The position numbers were made by a program, and so were the translations under genes. A stretch of 33,713 nucleotides of DNA from Pseudomonadota bacterium (lineage in GTDB: Bacteria; Pseudomonadota; Gammaproteobacteria; Steroidobacterales; Steroidobacteraceae): positions 1-33,713 of the forward strand of contig JAJZMI010000022.1 of assembly GCA_021798335.1 (NCBI GenBank), in the 5' to 3' direction. Position 1 is the first letter of the stretch, and the number at the start of each line of letters is the position of its first letter. Below the pieces are notes generated by a model, which did not search any database, was not told the origin of the DNA, and saw only the letters and a program-made list of their open reading frames with translations. Positions 8,140-15,330 of the stretch are shown here, piece by piece.

Positions 8140-9411
8140 TCAGACCTGGTAGGTCGTCTTCAGCTTGCGGCGCACCGGCGCGCCCTTGATGTGAACATAA
8201 TCTGGCAGCCCATCCCGGTAGGGTGGATAGGCCTCTCCGGCGATCAACGGCTCCAGGTAGCGCCGGCACGCGGCGGTGATGCCGAATCCGTCCGCCGTGA
8301 TGTATTCGCGCGGAACCTTCTTCTCGCGGTTCGCCACCTCGGCGAGCGGCACCTGGCCGACGGTCCACTGGTAGGGCTTGGAGCGCTTGCGCACGATGGT
8401 GGGCATTACCGCGTTGTGACCCTGGAGGGCGAGCTCCACGGCCGCCTTGCCGACCGCGTACGCCTGCTCGACGTCGACTTTGGATGCCACGTGACGTGCC
8501 GCGCGCTGCAGGTAGTCGGCCACGGCCCAGTGATACTTGTAGCCGTGCCGCTGGCGGATCATGTCCGCGACGACTGGAGCGGCGCCGCCGAGCTGCGCAT
8601 GGCCGAACGCATCGCGGGTGCCGGCTTGCGCGAGAAATCGCCCATCGGGATATGCGGCACCCTCGGACACCGCTATGACGCAGTAGCCGTAGTCCGTGAC
8701 GCACTGTTTGACCCGCTCGAGGAAGCGCTCCGGCTCGAAGGGGATCTCGGGGAACAGGATGATGTGCGGCGGCTCGCCCGGTTTGCGGCCGGCGAGTCCG
8801 GTGGCCGCGGCGATCCAGCCGGCGTGCCGGCCCATCACCTCGAGCACGAACACGCGGGTCGAGGTGCGCGCCATGGAGGCCACGTCGAGGCCCGCCTCGC
8901 GGGTCGAGACGGCTACGTACTTCGCCACCGAGCCGAAGCCGGGACAGCAGTCGGTGTGCGGCAGGTCGTTGTCGACGGTCTTGGGTACCCCGACGCAGAT
9001 CACCGGATACCCGAGCGATTGGCCGATCTGCGAGACCTTCAGGGCGGTGTCCATCGAATCATTGCCGCCGTTGTAGAAGAAGTAGCCGATGTCGTGGGCG
9101 CGGAACACCTCGATCAGCCGCTCGTACTCGGCGCGATTCTGCTCGATGCTTTTCAACTTGAAGCGCGCCGAGCCGAACGCTCCGCCGGGCGTGTGCCGCA
9201 GGCCGCGGATCGCGGCGGCGCTCTCGCGCCCGAGGTCGATCAGATCCTCGGTGAGCGCGCCGATGATGCCGTCGCGCCCGGCGTACACTTTGCCGATCTG
9301 CCGGGTTCGGCGCAGCGCGGTCTCGATGACCCCGCACGCCGAGGCATTGATCACGGCCGAGACGCCGCCCGACTGGGCGTAGAAGGCAGTTCTCTTTCCG
9401 GAATTGTTCAT
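8140..9411 (-). CDS. pfp: Pyrophosphate-dependent 6-phosphofructokinase
   Basis: Reversibly phosphorylates fructose 6-phosphate with PPi instead of ATP. The 423-residue protein shows the GGNDS phosphoryl-donor loop (115-119), whose Asp replaces the Gly of ATP enzymes (GGDGS). It also has the PKTVDND catalytic loop (143-149), where the Lys replaces the Gly of ATP-PFK PGTIDND. Both changes are diagnostic of PPi use. The sugar-phosphate motif MGRHAGW is at 193-199. The start chosen is the ATG at 9411 (MNNSGKRTAFYAQSGG); an in-frame start 15 bases upstream would add five residues. It is followed by hppA on the same strand and is divergent from adk, so both PPi-using enzymes are clustered. No ATP-dependent pfkA is in the window. 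Confidence 0.95.
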   Translation of the reverse strand: MNNSGKRTAFYAQSGGVSAVINASACGVIETALRRTRQIGKVYAGRDGIIGALTEDLIDLGRESAAAIRGLRHTPGGAFGSARFKLKSIEQNRAEYERLIEVFRAHDIGYFFYNGGNDSMDTALKVSQIGQSLGYPVICVGVPKTVDNDLPHTDCCPGFGSVAKYVAVSTREAGLDVASMARTSTRVFVLEVMGRHAGWIAAATGLAGRKPGEPPHIILFPEIPFEPERFLERVKQCVTDYGYCVIAVSEGAAYPDGRFLAQAGTRDAFGHAQLGGAAPVVADMIRQRHGYKYHWAVADYLQRAARHVASKVDVEQAYAVGKAAVELALQGHNAVMPTIVRKRSKPYQWTVGQVPLAEVANREKKVPREYITADGFGITAACRRYLEPLIAGEAYPPYRDGLPDYVHIKGAPVRRKLKTTYQV

Positions 9412-9484
9412 GACGGGGCCCCGCACTCGTCAAAGGCTGAGTCGGCGCCAAGGATAGCGCAGCGCCAGGCCGCGTGCGCTCCGT

Positions 9485-9513
9485 TTGACCGGTCCGTAGC
9501 GCCCCGGTATGGT
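9485..9513 (+). promoter_or_regulatory. Sigma-70 promoter of adk
   Basis: TTGACC (9485-9490) and TATGGT (9508-9513) are 17 bases apart. Transcription would begin near 9520, giving a leader of about 27 bases before the adk ATG at 9547. It lies in the divergent space between pfp and adk. Confidence 0.55.
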
Positions 9514-9546
9514 GCAAAACCTTTCACACTGAAAACTGTCCTGCTC

Positions 9547-10203
9547 ATGCGCATCGTCCTGTTGGGGGCCCCAGGCTCGGGCAAGGGTACACAATCGCAG
9601 CGGCTGGTCGAGCAACAGCGTATTCCGCAGATATCCACCGGTGATCTGCTGCGCGCCGCCGTGGCTCAGGGCACGCCGCTCGGCGTTCAGGCCAAGGAAG
9701 CCATGACCGCGGGCCGGCTGGTCGAGGACTCGATCGTGCTGGAGATGATCCGCGAGCGCCTGGGCGAGCCTGACACGGGGCGTGGATTCATTCTCGATGG
9801 ATTTCCGCGCAACATCGCCCAGGCCCGCGCGCTCGATATGCTGCTCGAGCGGATCGGCCAGCCGCTCGATGTGGTCGTGCAACTGAAAGTGGACTACGCG
9901 GAGCTGTCCCGGCGCATCGCCGGTCGGCGCACGTGCAGCGATTGTGACCGGGTGGTCAATCTGCTGACGACGCCGCGCGAGTCGCTCGAGCAGGAGCGCT
10001 GTCCGATGACCGGCAAGCCGCATCGGCTGTTTCAACGGCCGGATGACAACGAAGCGACCGTGGCGCAGCGCCTGCGGGTCTACGAGCAGCAGACCTCGCC
10101 GCTGATCGAGTACTACGCCGGGCAGGGCTTGCTGTGCAGCATCGACGCCCAGGGGGACGTGGCGGAGGTGTCTCGCCGGCTGACGGCCGTGCTGCCCCGG
10201 TAG
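9547..10203 (+). CDS. adk: Adenylate kinase with a zinc-type/hybrid LID
   Basis: Interconverts ATP + AMP and 2 ADP. The 218-residue long-form enzyme has the P-loop GAPGSGKGT (7-15), the AMP-binding DGFPR (84-88) and the LID arginine region RPDDNEATVAQRL (164-176). The LID carries C130, C133 and C152, the first three ligands of the zinc-binding LID, but the fourth position (C/D in zinc types) is T155, as in the His-Ser-Asp-Thr network of E. coli-type LIDs. The open frame extends far upstream through the antisense of pfp, but the ATG at 9547 gives the exact family N-terminus. No strong Shine-Dalgarno is visible; a good promoter is. It converges on rnd with 10 bases between stops. Confidence 0.97.
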   Translation: MRIVLLGAPGSGKGTQSQRLVEQQRIPQISTGDLLRAAVAQGTPLGVQAKEAMTAGRLVEDSIVLEMIRERLGEPDTGRGFILDGFPRNIAQARALDMLLERIGQPLDVVVQLKVDYAELSRRIAGRRTCSDCDRVVNLLTTPRESLEQERCPMTGKPHRLFQRPDDNEATVAQRLRVYEQQTSPLIEYYAGQGLLCSIDAQGDVAEVSRRLTAVLPR

Positions 10204-10209
10204 GGGGGC
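10194..10209. terminator. Short hairpin at the adk / rnd convergent junction
   Basis: GCCCC (10194-10198) and GGGGC (10205-10209) form a 5-bp all-GC stem with a 6-base loop, spanning the adk stop codon. No T tract. Weak on its own; listed because similar hairpins occur at the other convergent junctions. Confidence 0.25.
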
Positions 10210-10213
10210 GGCC

Positions 10214-11290
10214 TCAACGCGCTGCGAGCAGCCGCTCCCCGAGCACCTCGCGCCGCCAGCCGCGCAGCACCGCGGTGTCGTCCCGGCCTTCGACCAGCTG
10301 CTCGAGGTCGTGACGGGTCGCCAGCACTTCCGGACTCAGACCGAGCTCGGCCGCCGCCTCGCGCAGCACCGCCGCGAGTTGCTTCAACCGGGCGTTTCGC
10401 ACCGGGTCGGGCCTCGGGCGGCTCACCGGCGGGGGCGGATCGGGAATCTCCGCCGCCTCTACGCGCGCGAGTATCTGCGAGCCGCACCGCTCGATCAGGC
10501 CGGCCGGCATCCCGGGCAGGGCGCCGAGCGCTGTCGGCGTGCGCGGTACGCGCAGCACGATCTCCCGCACCAGCCCATCCTCGAGAATCCAGCCCCGCGG
10601 CCGATTGCGCTCGAGCGCCCGCCGCTCGCGCCAGGCGGCGAGTGAGCGCAGCAGGCGCTGCCGTCCCGCATCGAGGCCGCTCAGGCCCTTCAATCGCCGC
10701 CACGCCTGATCGGGATCGACCGTGAGGAGGGCGGGGTCCTCGAGCGCGGCGAGTTCCTCTGCGAGCCAGGAGAGGCGGCCGAGACGGTCGAGCCGCTCCT
10801 GCAGCGTCTCTTTGAGCGCCAACAGATGTCGTACGTCATCCAGCGCGTACTCGATCTGCTCGGCCGACAGCGGCCGGCGCGACCAGTCCGTGCGCGTGTG
10901 CGCCTTGGCGAGCTCGACACCGAGCAGGCGCCGGACCAGCTCGGCATAGCCGATCTGGGCGCTCTCTCCGGCCAGCGCGGCGGCGATCTGCGTGTCGAAC
11001 AGCGGCCGTATCGGTCCCACGGCCGGCAGCAGCACCTCGAGATCCTGGCGCGAGGCATGCACAACCTTCACGGCCGGTGGCGCGCTCAGCGTGCCGCGCA
11101 GCGCCCCGAGGTCCGTCAGCGCCAGCGGATCGATGCACGCGGCGCCGTCGCTCCACGCGAGCTGCAGCAGACACAGCTGCGCGTGGTAGGTGCGCTCGCG
11201 CAGGAATTCGGTATCGAGTCCGATGAGCGCTTGTGATGCGAGCCGGCCGGCGATCCCGGCGAGCTGTTCGGGTGTGGTGACTGGGTGCAC
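10214..11290 (-). CDS. rnd: Ribonuclease D
   Basis: 3'-5' exoribonuclease of the DEDD family acting in tRNA 3'-end maturation. The 358-residue product has ExoI GLDTEF (D26, E28), ExoII HASRQDLEVL (D83) and ExoIII YALDDVRHL (Y148, D152). HRDC-type helical domains fill the C-terminal half (around 200-280 and 290-355, with an intervening Pro-rich linker PDPPPPVSRPRPDP). I chose the GTG at 11290 (VHPVTTPEQL...) because the conserved exonuclease fold begins there; the frame stays open upstream only as the antisense of mpl. Only 30 bases separate it from the divergent mpl start, so its promoter must overlap mpl. Confidence 0.93.
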   Translation of the reverse strand: MHPVTTPEQLAGIAGRLASQALIGLDTEFLRERTYHAQLCLLQLAWSDGAACIDPLALTDLGALRGTLSAPPAVKVVHASRQDLEVLLPAVGPIRPLFDTQIAAALAGESAQIGYAELVRRLLGVELAKAHTRTDWSRRPLSAEQIEYALDDVRHLLALKETLQERLDRLGRLSWLAEELAALEDPALLTVDPDQAWRRLKGLSGLDAGRQRLLRSLAAWRERRALERNRPRGWILEDGLVREIVLRVPRTPTALGALPGMPAGLIERCGSQILARVEAAEIPDPPPPVSRPRPDPVRNARLKQLAAVLREAAAELGLSPEVLATRHDLEQLVEGRDDTAVLRGWRREVLGERLLAAR

Positions 11291-11304
11291 GGTACGACGA
11301 TCGG

Positions 11305-11310
11305 TACAAT
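11305..11310 (+). promoter_or_regulatory. Candidate -10 box of mpl
   Basis: TACAAT lies 10 bases before the mpl ATG, placing the start of transcription about 3 bases before the start codon. No convincing -35 box is visible. On the opposite strand CATAAT (11323-11318) is a possible -10 for rnd. Confidence 0.35.
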
Positions 11311-11320
11311 GGGTCTTATT

Positions 11321-12724
11321 ATGCACGTTCACGTTCTCGGTGCCTGCGGTACGTTCATGGGCGGTGTGGCGGCGCTGGCGTGCTCGGCCGGCCATCGCGT
11401 GACCGGCTCGGACCGCAACGTCTATCCGCCGATGAGCACGCAGCTCGCTGCGCTCGGCATCGAGCTCATCGAAGGCTACGGGGCCGAGCAGCTCGAGCCG
11501 CGACCGGACGTGGTGGTGGTCGGCAACGTGATGCGCCGCGGCATGCCGGTGATCGAGGCGCTGCTCGATGCAGGTATCCCCTATGTGTCGGGTCCGGAAT
11601 GGCTCGCGCACGAGTTGCTGCGCGCGCGCTGGGTGCTGGCCGTGGCCGGCACGCACGGCAAGACCTCCACCACCGCGATGCTCGCGTGGATCCTCGAGCA
11701 TGCCGGGCTCGCGCCGGGCTTTCTCATCGGCGGCGTGCCGGCGGATTTCGGGACGAGCGCGCGGCTCGGCACGGGTGCGTTCTTCGTGATCGAGGCCGAC
11801 GAATATGACACCGCGTTTTTCGACAAGCGCGCCAAGTTCGTCCATTACCGGCCGCGCACGGCGATCCTCAACAACCTCGAGTACGACCACGCGGATATCT
11901 ATCCCGATGTGGCCGCAATCCAACGCCAGTTTCACCAACTCGTCCGTACCGTGCCCGGCATCGGGCGCATCGTGTGGAACGCCGGTGATGCGAATCTGCG
12001 CGCGGCGCTGCAGATGGGATGCTGGACGCCGACCGAGGGCTTCGCGCGCGACGCTGGGCCCGACGTTTGTTGGTGCGCGCGCCCGACTAGTTCGGCGGCC
12101 GACGACTCGGCCTTCGAGGTCCTCGAGCGGGGCGAGCCCTGCGGCACCGTGCAATGGGACCTGTTCGGGGCGCACAACATGGAAAATGCGCTGGCGGCGA
12201 TTGCCGCGGCGCGTCATGCCGGCGTGCCGGTGGCCCGCGCGATCGATGCCCTCGGGTCGTTCCATGGAGTGGCGCGGCGCATGCAACTGCGCGGCGAGGT
12301 CAACGGGGTGCGCGTATACGATGACTTCGCGCATCACCCCACGGCCATCGCCACCACCCTCGATGGTCTGCGCCGGCGTGTCGGCACCGCACGCATCGTC
12401 GCAGTGCTCGAGCCGCGCTCGAACACGATGCGCATGGGCGTGCATCGCGCCGCGCTCGCCGGGTCGCTCGCCAAGGCCGACGAGGTCTGGCTGTACCTAC
12501 CGCCGGACCTGGGCTGGGATGCGGCGCCGGTGCTGGCCGCCCTGCAGGGCCGGGCCCAGGGTCGCGCCGAGGTGGGTGCGCTGGCGAGGGATCTGGCAGC
12601 CGCCGCCCGGCCGGGCGATCACGTGCTCATCATGAGCAACGGCGGCTTCGGCGGCCTGCACGAGCAGCTGCTGCGCGAGCTGCGGAGCCCACCGGGCGGG
12701 TCGGTCCGGCTGGCGCGGACCTGA
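11321..12724 (+). CDS. mpl: UDP-N-acetylmuramate:L-alanyl-gamma-D-glutamyl-meso-diaminopimelate ligase
   Basis: Cytoplasmic peptidoglycan-recycling ligase that joins the recovered tripeptide to UDP-MurNAc. The 467-residue Mur ligase family protein has an N-terminal Rossmann-type segment HVLGACGTFMGG (4-15), the Mpl-typical SDRNVYPPMS (30-39), the ATP loop AGTHGKTSTT (109-118), the central EADEYDTAFFDKR motif and the NLEYDHADIYPD motif. The ATG at 11321 matches the family start (MHVHVLG). No Shine-Dalgarno precedes it, and a TACAAT box sits just upstream, suggesting a nearly leaderless mRNA. Divergent from rnd and convergent with the CPBP gene. Position next to adk/pfp is a known gammaproteobacterial arrangement as I recall it. 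Confidence 0.96.
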   Translation: MHVHVLGACGTFMGGVAALACSAGHRVTGSDRNVYPPMSTQLAALGIELIEGYGAEQLEPRPDVVVVGNVMRRGMPVIEALLDAGIPYVSGPEWLAHELLRARWVLAVAGTHGKTSTTAMLAWILEHAGLAPGFLIGGVPADFGTSARLGTGAFFVIEADEYDTAFFDKRAKFVHYRPRTAILNNLEYDHADIYPDVAAIQRQFHQLVRTVPGIGRIVWNAGDANLRAALQMGCWTPTEGFARDAGPDVCWCARPTSSAADDSAFEVLERGEPCGTVQWDLFGAHNMENALAAIAAARHAGVPVARAIDALGSFHGVARRMQLRGEVNGVRVYDDFAHHPTAIATTLDGLRRRVGTARIVAVLEPRSNTMRMGVHRAALAGSLAKADEVWLYLPPDLGWDAAPVLAALQGRAQGRAEVGALARDLAAAARPGDHVLIMSNGGFGGLHEQLLRELRSPPGGSVRLART

Positions 12725-12739
12725 GCACTGCCGGCGCGG

Positions 12740-13636
12740 CTAGGCGGGCGCGCCGTCCTGGGCGCGCGTGCGGGCAGAGTAAAAGCGTGCCAGTCCCCAG
12801 CCCAACACCACGGCCCAGGCGAGCACCAGCCAACCGGTGAACCCGTCGTGGTGGCTGAGCAGGAAGCTCAGCGGCGAGGCGATGTTGGGGCGGGACAGGC
12901 CATGCACCACCAGCATCACCCAGACCCATCCGGCGTGCAGCCCCATGCTCGCGGCGGTGTTGCCGGTGATCGACCGGACGATCGCGAGCACGACGCCGAC
13001 GGCGGTCAGGCACAGGAACGCGTCGGCATTACCGAGCGGGTCCTCGAAGGCGCGCAGCGTGCCGTGCAGCACCGTCACGCCGCTCCACGGCGTGACCGCA
13101 TCCGCCGGGATGTGCGCCACGCCGAGGAAGTGCGTCGCCGCGAAGATGATCGAGGTCAGCGCGATCGCGATCAGCGTGCCGGATTCGCGTTGAATGCCGG
13201 CGAACATCACTCCGCGCAGCGCGGTCTCCTCGATCAGCCCGACCGCCACGCCGCTCAGCAGCCGCTTGGCGATCAGGGCCGCGAGCGCCCCCGCGCCGTA
13301 GCGCGCGGCCGGCTGCCAGTCGAGCAGGCCGAGCGCGGCCATGCTCGCCACGACCAGCGACATCGTAAGCGTGCCGATCACCAGCGCGATGCCGTACTCG
13401 CGCAGGTAGACCCTGCGCGCAGCGCCGAAGCCCAGACTGACCCGGTCCCCGAGCCGCAGGCGGCGCGCGATCAGCAGAAAGCCGATGAGGAACCCCAACA
13501 TCCCGATCCGCTCGCCGATGCGCTGGAAGGGAAAGTTGAAGTGCGGATGCAGCAATAGCCACGCCGGATAGGTGAAGACGGCCATGCAAGCGAGGCTGAA
13601 GGCGATCAGGAGCATGAACCAGGCAAAAACGCGCAT
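12740..13636 (-). CDS. CPBP-family intramembrane metalloprotease
   Basis: A 298-residue polytopic membrane protein (about 7-8 hydrophobic segments) of the CAAX-protease/bacteriocin-processing (CPBP, Rce1-like) family. The catalytic motifs are present: EETALRG (136-142) for EExxxR, ATHF with H169, and the third motif HAGW (H234). Family members cleave within or near membranes; substrates in bacteria are mostly unknown, and none can be inferred here. The start is the ATG at 13636; the frame is open further upstream but without family similarity. It is divergent from the HTH-like gene that heads the glycan cluster, and convergent with mpl. Not obviously co-transcribed with anything in the window. 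Confidence 0.88.
   Translation of the reverse strand: MRVFAWFMLLIAFSLACMAVFTYPAWLLLHPHFNFPFQRIGERIGMLGFLIGFLLIARRLRLGDRVSLGFGAARRVYLREYGIALVIGTLTMSLVVASMAALGLLDWQPAARYGAGALAALIAKRLLSGVAVGLIEETALRGVMFAGIQRESGTLIAIALTSIIFAATHFLGVAHIPADAVTPWSGVTVLHGTLRAFEDPLGNADAFLCLTAVGVVLAIVRSITGNTAASMGLHAGWVWVMLVVHGLSRPNIASPLSFLLSHHDGFTGWLVLAWAVVLGWGLARFYSARTRAQDGAPA
12748..12767. terminator. GC hairpin downstream of mpl
   Basis: GCGCGCC (12748-12754) and GGCGCGC (12761-12767) form a perfect 7-bp stem with loop GTCCTG. It lies 23 bases after the mpl stop, inside the last codons of the convergent CPBP gene. No T tract. Confidence 0.35.
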
Positions 13637-13786
13637 TGTGCGGTCATCCTCGAGGGCGGAGGTTGCACTGTACGGTCGGTGCGCCTGGTGGGCAAATCCG
13701 GCGCAATGCGCAGGCAAATCGGCTGGTCGACTCGCGCGCGAGGCCGGATACTGCCGCCGACGCCACCGCCGCCGAAGGAAGGTCTC

Positions 13787-14245
13787 ATGATGCCATCGCG
13801 ACCGATCGACATTCTGAATGCGCTCATTCAGGGGCTCGATCCGCACACCGGCGAGCCGCTGGCGCCGGACTCTGCGCTGCACCGCGCCGAGGTCCTGCGT
13901 GCGCTGCTGGCCGCGGCCGCGGCGCTGGAGGAGTCGACGGTCCGTGCGCAGCGGCGCGCGCAGCTGCCAGCCAATGTCGGACGTCCCTGGAGCGAGGACG
14001 AGCAGGCGCGGCTCGCCGCCGACTTCCGCGCAGGCGAGCCGCCCGCGGCACTCGCCGAGAAGCACCGGCGCACCCTGCGGGCGATCGAGGCCCGGCTAGA
14101 GCGCATGGGATTGCTGCGGCCGGACCAGCGGCGCACGCGTGGCGGCTTCACCGGCGTGTCGGACGCCCCGCCGCCGCGCCGCACTGCGCTCGCTTGCCGT
14201 CCGCGAGCGGCCGTGGGGCGCGCGGGCCGGCGCAAGCGCCCATGA
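13787..14245 (+). CDS. Small SANT/Myb-like helix-turn-helix protein
   Basis: A 152-residue protein without signal or membrane segments. Residues 7-50 (ILNALIQGLDPHTGEPLAPD and following) form a helical module that I recall from uncharacterised bacterial proteins. Residues 66-110 look like a tri-helical SANT/GcrA-type DNA-binding domain: PWSEDEQARLAADFRAG, then EKHRRTLRAIEARLERMGLL, which fits helices 2 and 3 of such folds (the usual wording is GRTEGAIRARLKKLGLL). The last 40 residues are Arg/Pro/Ala-rich and basic. ATGATG at 13787 is preceded by AAGGAAGG with good spacing. It heads the plus-strand glycan cluster, 139 bases before the methyltransferase, so it may regulate it. DNA binding is inferred, not shown. 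Confidence 0.7.
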   Translation: MMPSRPIDILNALIQGLDPHTGEPLAPDSALHRAEVLRALLAAAAALEESTVRAQRRAQLPANVGRPWSEDEQARLAADFRAGEPPAALAEKHRRTLRAIEARLERMGLLRPDQRRTRGGFTGVSDAPPPRRTALACRPRAAVGRAGRRKRP

Positions 14246-14384
14246 GAGTCCGGTGAATCGTGCCAATTTCCCCATCGTGCCGGATTTCACGGGGGCGGCT
14301 TCTGGTAAGCTCGCGCAACGGCGGTGCCGGGAACAATCGATCGATGGTGCGCGACGATCTCAATTCGGATTGTCACAACGAGTG

Positions 14385-15311
14385 ATGAGCAAGCTGCGCG
14401 GCAAGATGCGTACGGGGGTGCGACGGATCGCGGCCAAGATCCTCGGCGAGTATCCGCCGCCGCGCCTGCGTCATGCCGATGAGTTGCTCGCCGGGCTGGG
14501 CGCCGCCGAGGCGGCCGCCGGAGAATGGGGCCCGCTCGCCGCGTCGATCGCCGCGGCCTTGCGCGGCGGCGGCTCGGACCGCTTCCTGCGTCTGCCGCCG
14601 ATCGCCAAGACCGTCCATCCGCGCATCCGCAGTCACTCGGGCGAGTATCTGCGGCACGTGCTCGCCTCCGCGCGCTGCTCGCCGGCGTTGCGCCGGGCGT
14701 TGACCGAGTCGCCGGTCGGTCAGCCGCTGGTCCATCCGTATTACCCGCTGAGCAGTCCGCTGCTGGTGCAGCATGGCTATCACCTGATCCGGCTGCTCGA
14801 GGCGACCGACATCGATCTGGCGGCGCTGCGGCTGGTGGTGGATTTCGGCGCCGGGTACGGCAGCTTCTTCCGGCTGCTGCGCAATATGGGCTACCGCGAC
14901 GCCTACGTGATCTGGGATATCCCGGTGATGTGCGCATTGCAGCGCTTCTATTTGCGCAACGTCTTTCCGCAGGGCGACTCGTTCGAGCCGCCGCGCAATC
15001 TGTCCTGGCTCCTCTCCGGTGCCGCGCCGGTGCCGGTCCGCGCCCGCGTGGCCGAGCGCGGACCCTCGCTGTTCGTGGCGACCTGGTCGCTCAGCGAGAC
15101 GCCGCTGGCGGTGCGCGATGCCGTCGCGCCGATGCTCGAGGATTTCGATTACGTGTTGTGCGCCTACCAGCGCGCCTTCGGCGGCATCGATAACACCGAG
15201 TACTTCGCCACTCTTGCGCGGCGGCTGCCGCGGATGCGCTGGCTGCACGCCGAATGTCCCATCTTCCACAACAACTTCTACCTGATCGGCGCGCGCGCCG
15301 GCGCGCGCTGA
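14385..15311 (+). CDS. Putative sugar O-methyltransferase
   Basis: A 308-residue SAM-dependent methyltransferase. The SAM-binding segment VVDFGAGYGSFFRLLRNMGY (151-170) is followed by the acidic motif VIWDIPVMCALQRFYLRN (175-192). The late stretch ECPIFHNNFYLIG resembles, from memory, the putative sugar O-methyltransferase family seen in polysaccharide loci. The likely role is methylating a sugar of an LPS or surface glycan in the cytoplasm. Start chosen at the ATG of MSKLRGKMRTGV (14385); the frame is open upstream, but those residues overlap the preceding gene region and look like noise. Ribosome-binding site weak. It is followed after 19 bases by a GT4 gene, so the two are probably co-transcribed. 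Confidence 0.75.
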   Translation: MSKLRGKMRTGVRRIAAKILGEYPPPRLRHADELLAGLGAAEAAAGEWGPLAASIAAALRGGGSDRFLRLPPIAKTVHPRIRSHSGEYLRHVLASARCSPALRRALTESPVGQPLVHPYYPLSSPLLVQHGYHLIRLLEATDIDLAALRLVVDFGAGYGSFFRLLRNMGYRDAYVIWDIPVMCALQRFYLRNVFPQGDSFEPPRNLSWLLSGAAPVPVRARVAERGPSLFVATWSLSETPLAVRDAVAPMLEDFDYVLCAYQRAFGGIDNTEYFATLARRLPRMRWLHAECPIFHNNFYLIGARAGAR

Positions 15312-15330
15312 CGCCGTGCGCGGCGCCCTC

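Noticed and set aside
6110-9546. Long plus-strand open frames opposite hppA and pfp, the second running into adk
   Set aside because: Low-complexity shadow translations of strongly supported minus-strand genes; adk has its own start and promoter.
11291-12445. Upstream extension of rnd by nearly 400 codons
   Set aside because: The extension is exactly antisense to mpl and lacks similarity to any RNase D region; family homology begins at the GTG at 11290.
14139-14384. N-terminal extension of the sugar methyltransferase
   Set aside because: Overlaps the 3' end of the HTH-like gene in another frame and has no family similarity; ATG at 14385 preferred.
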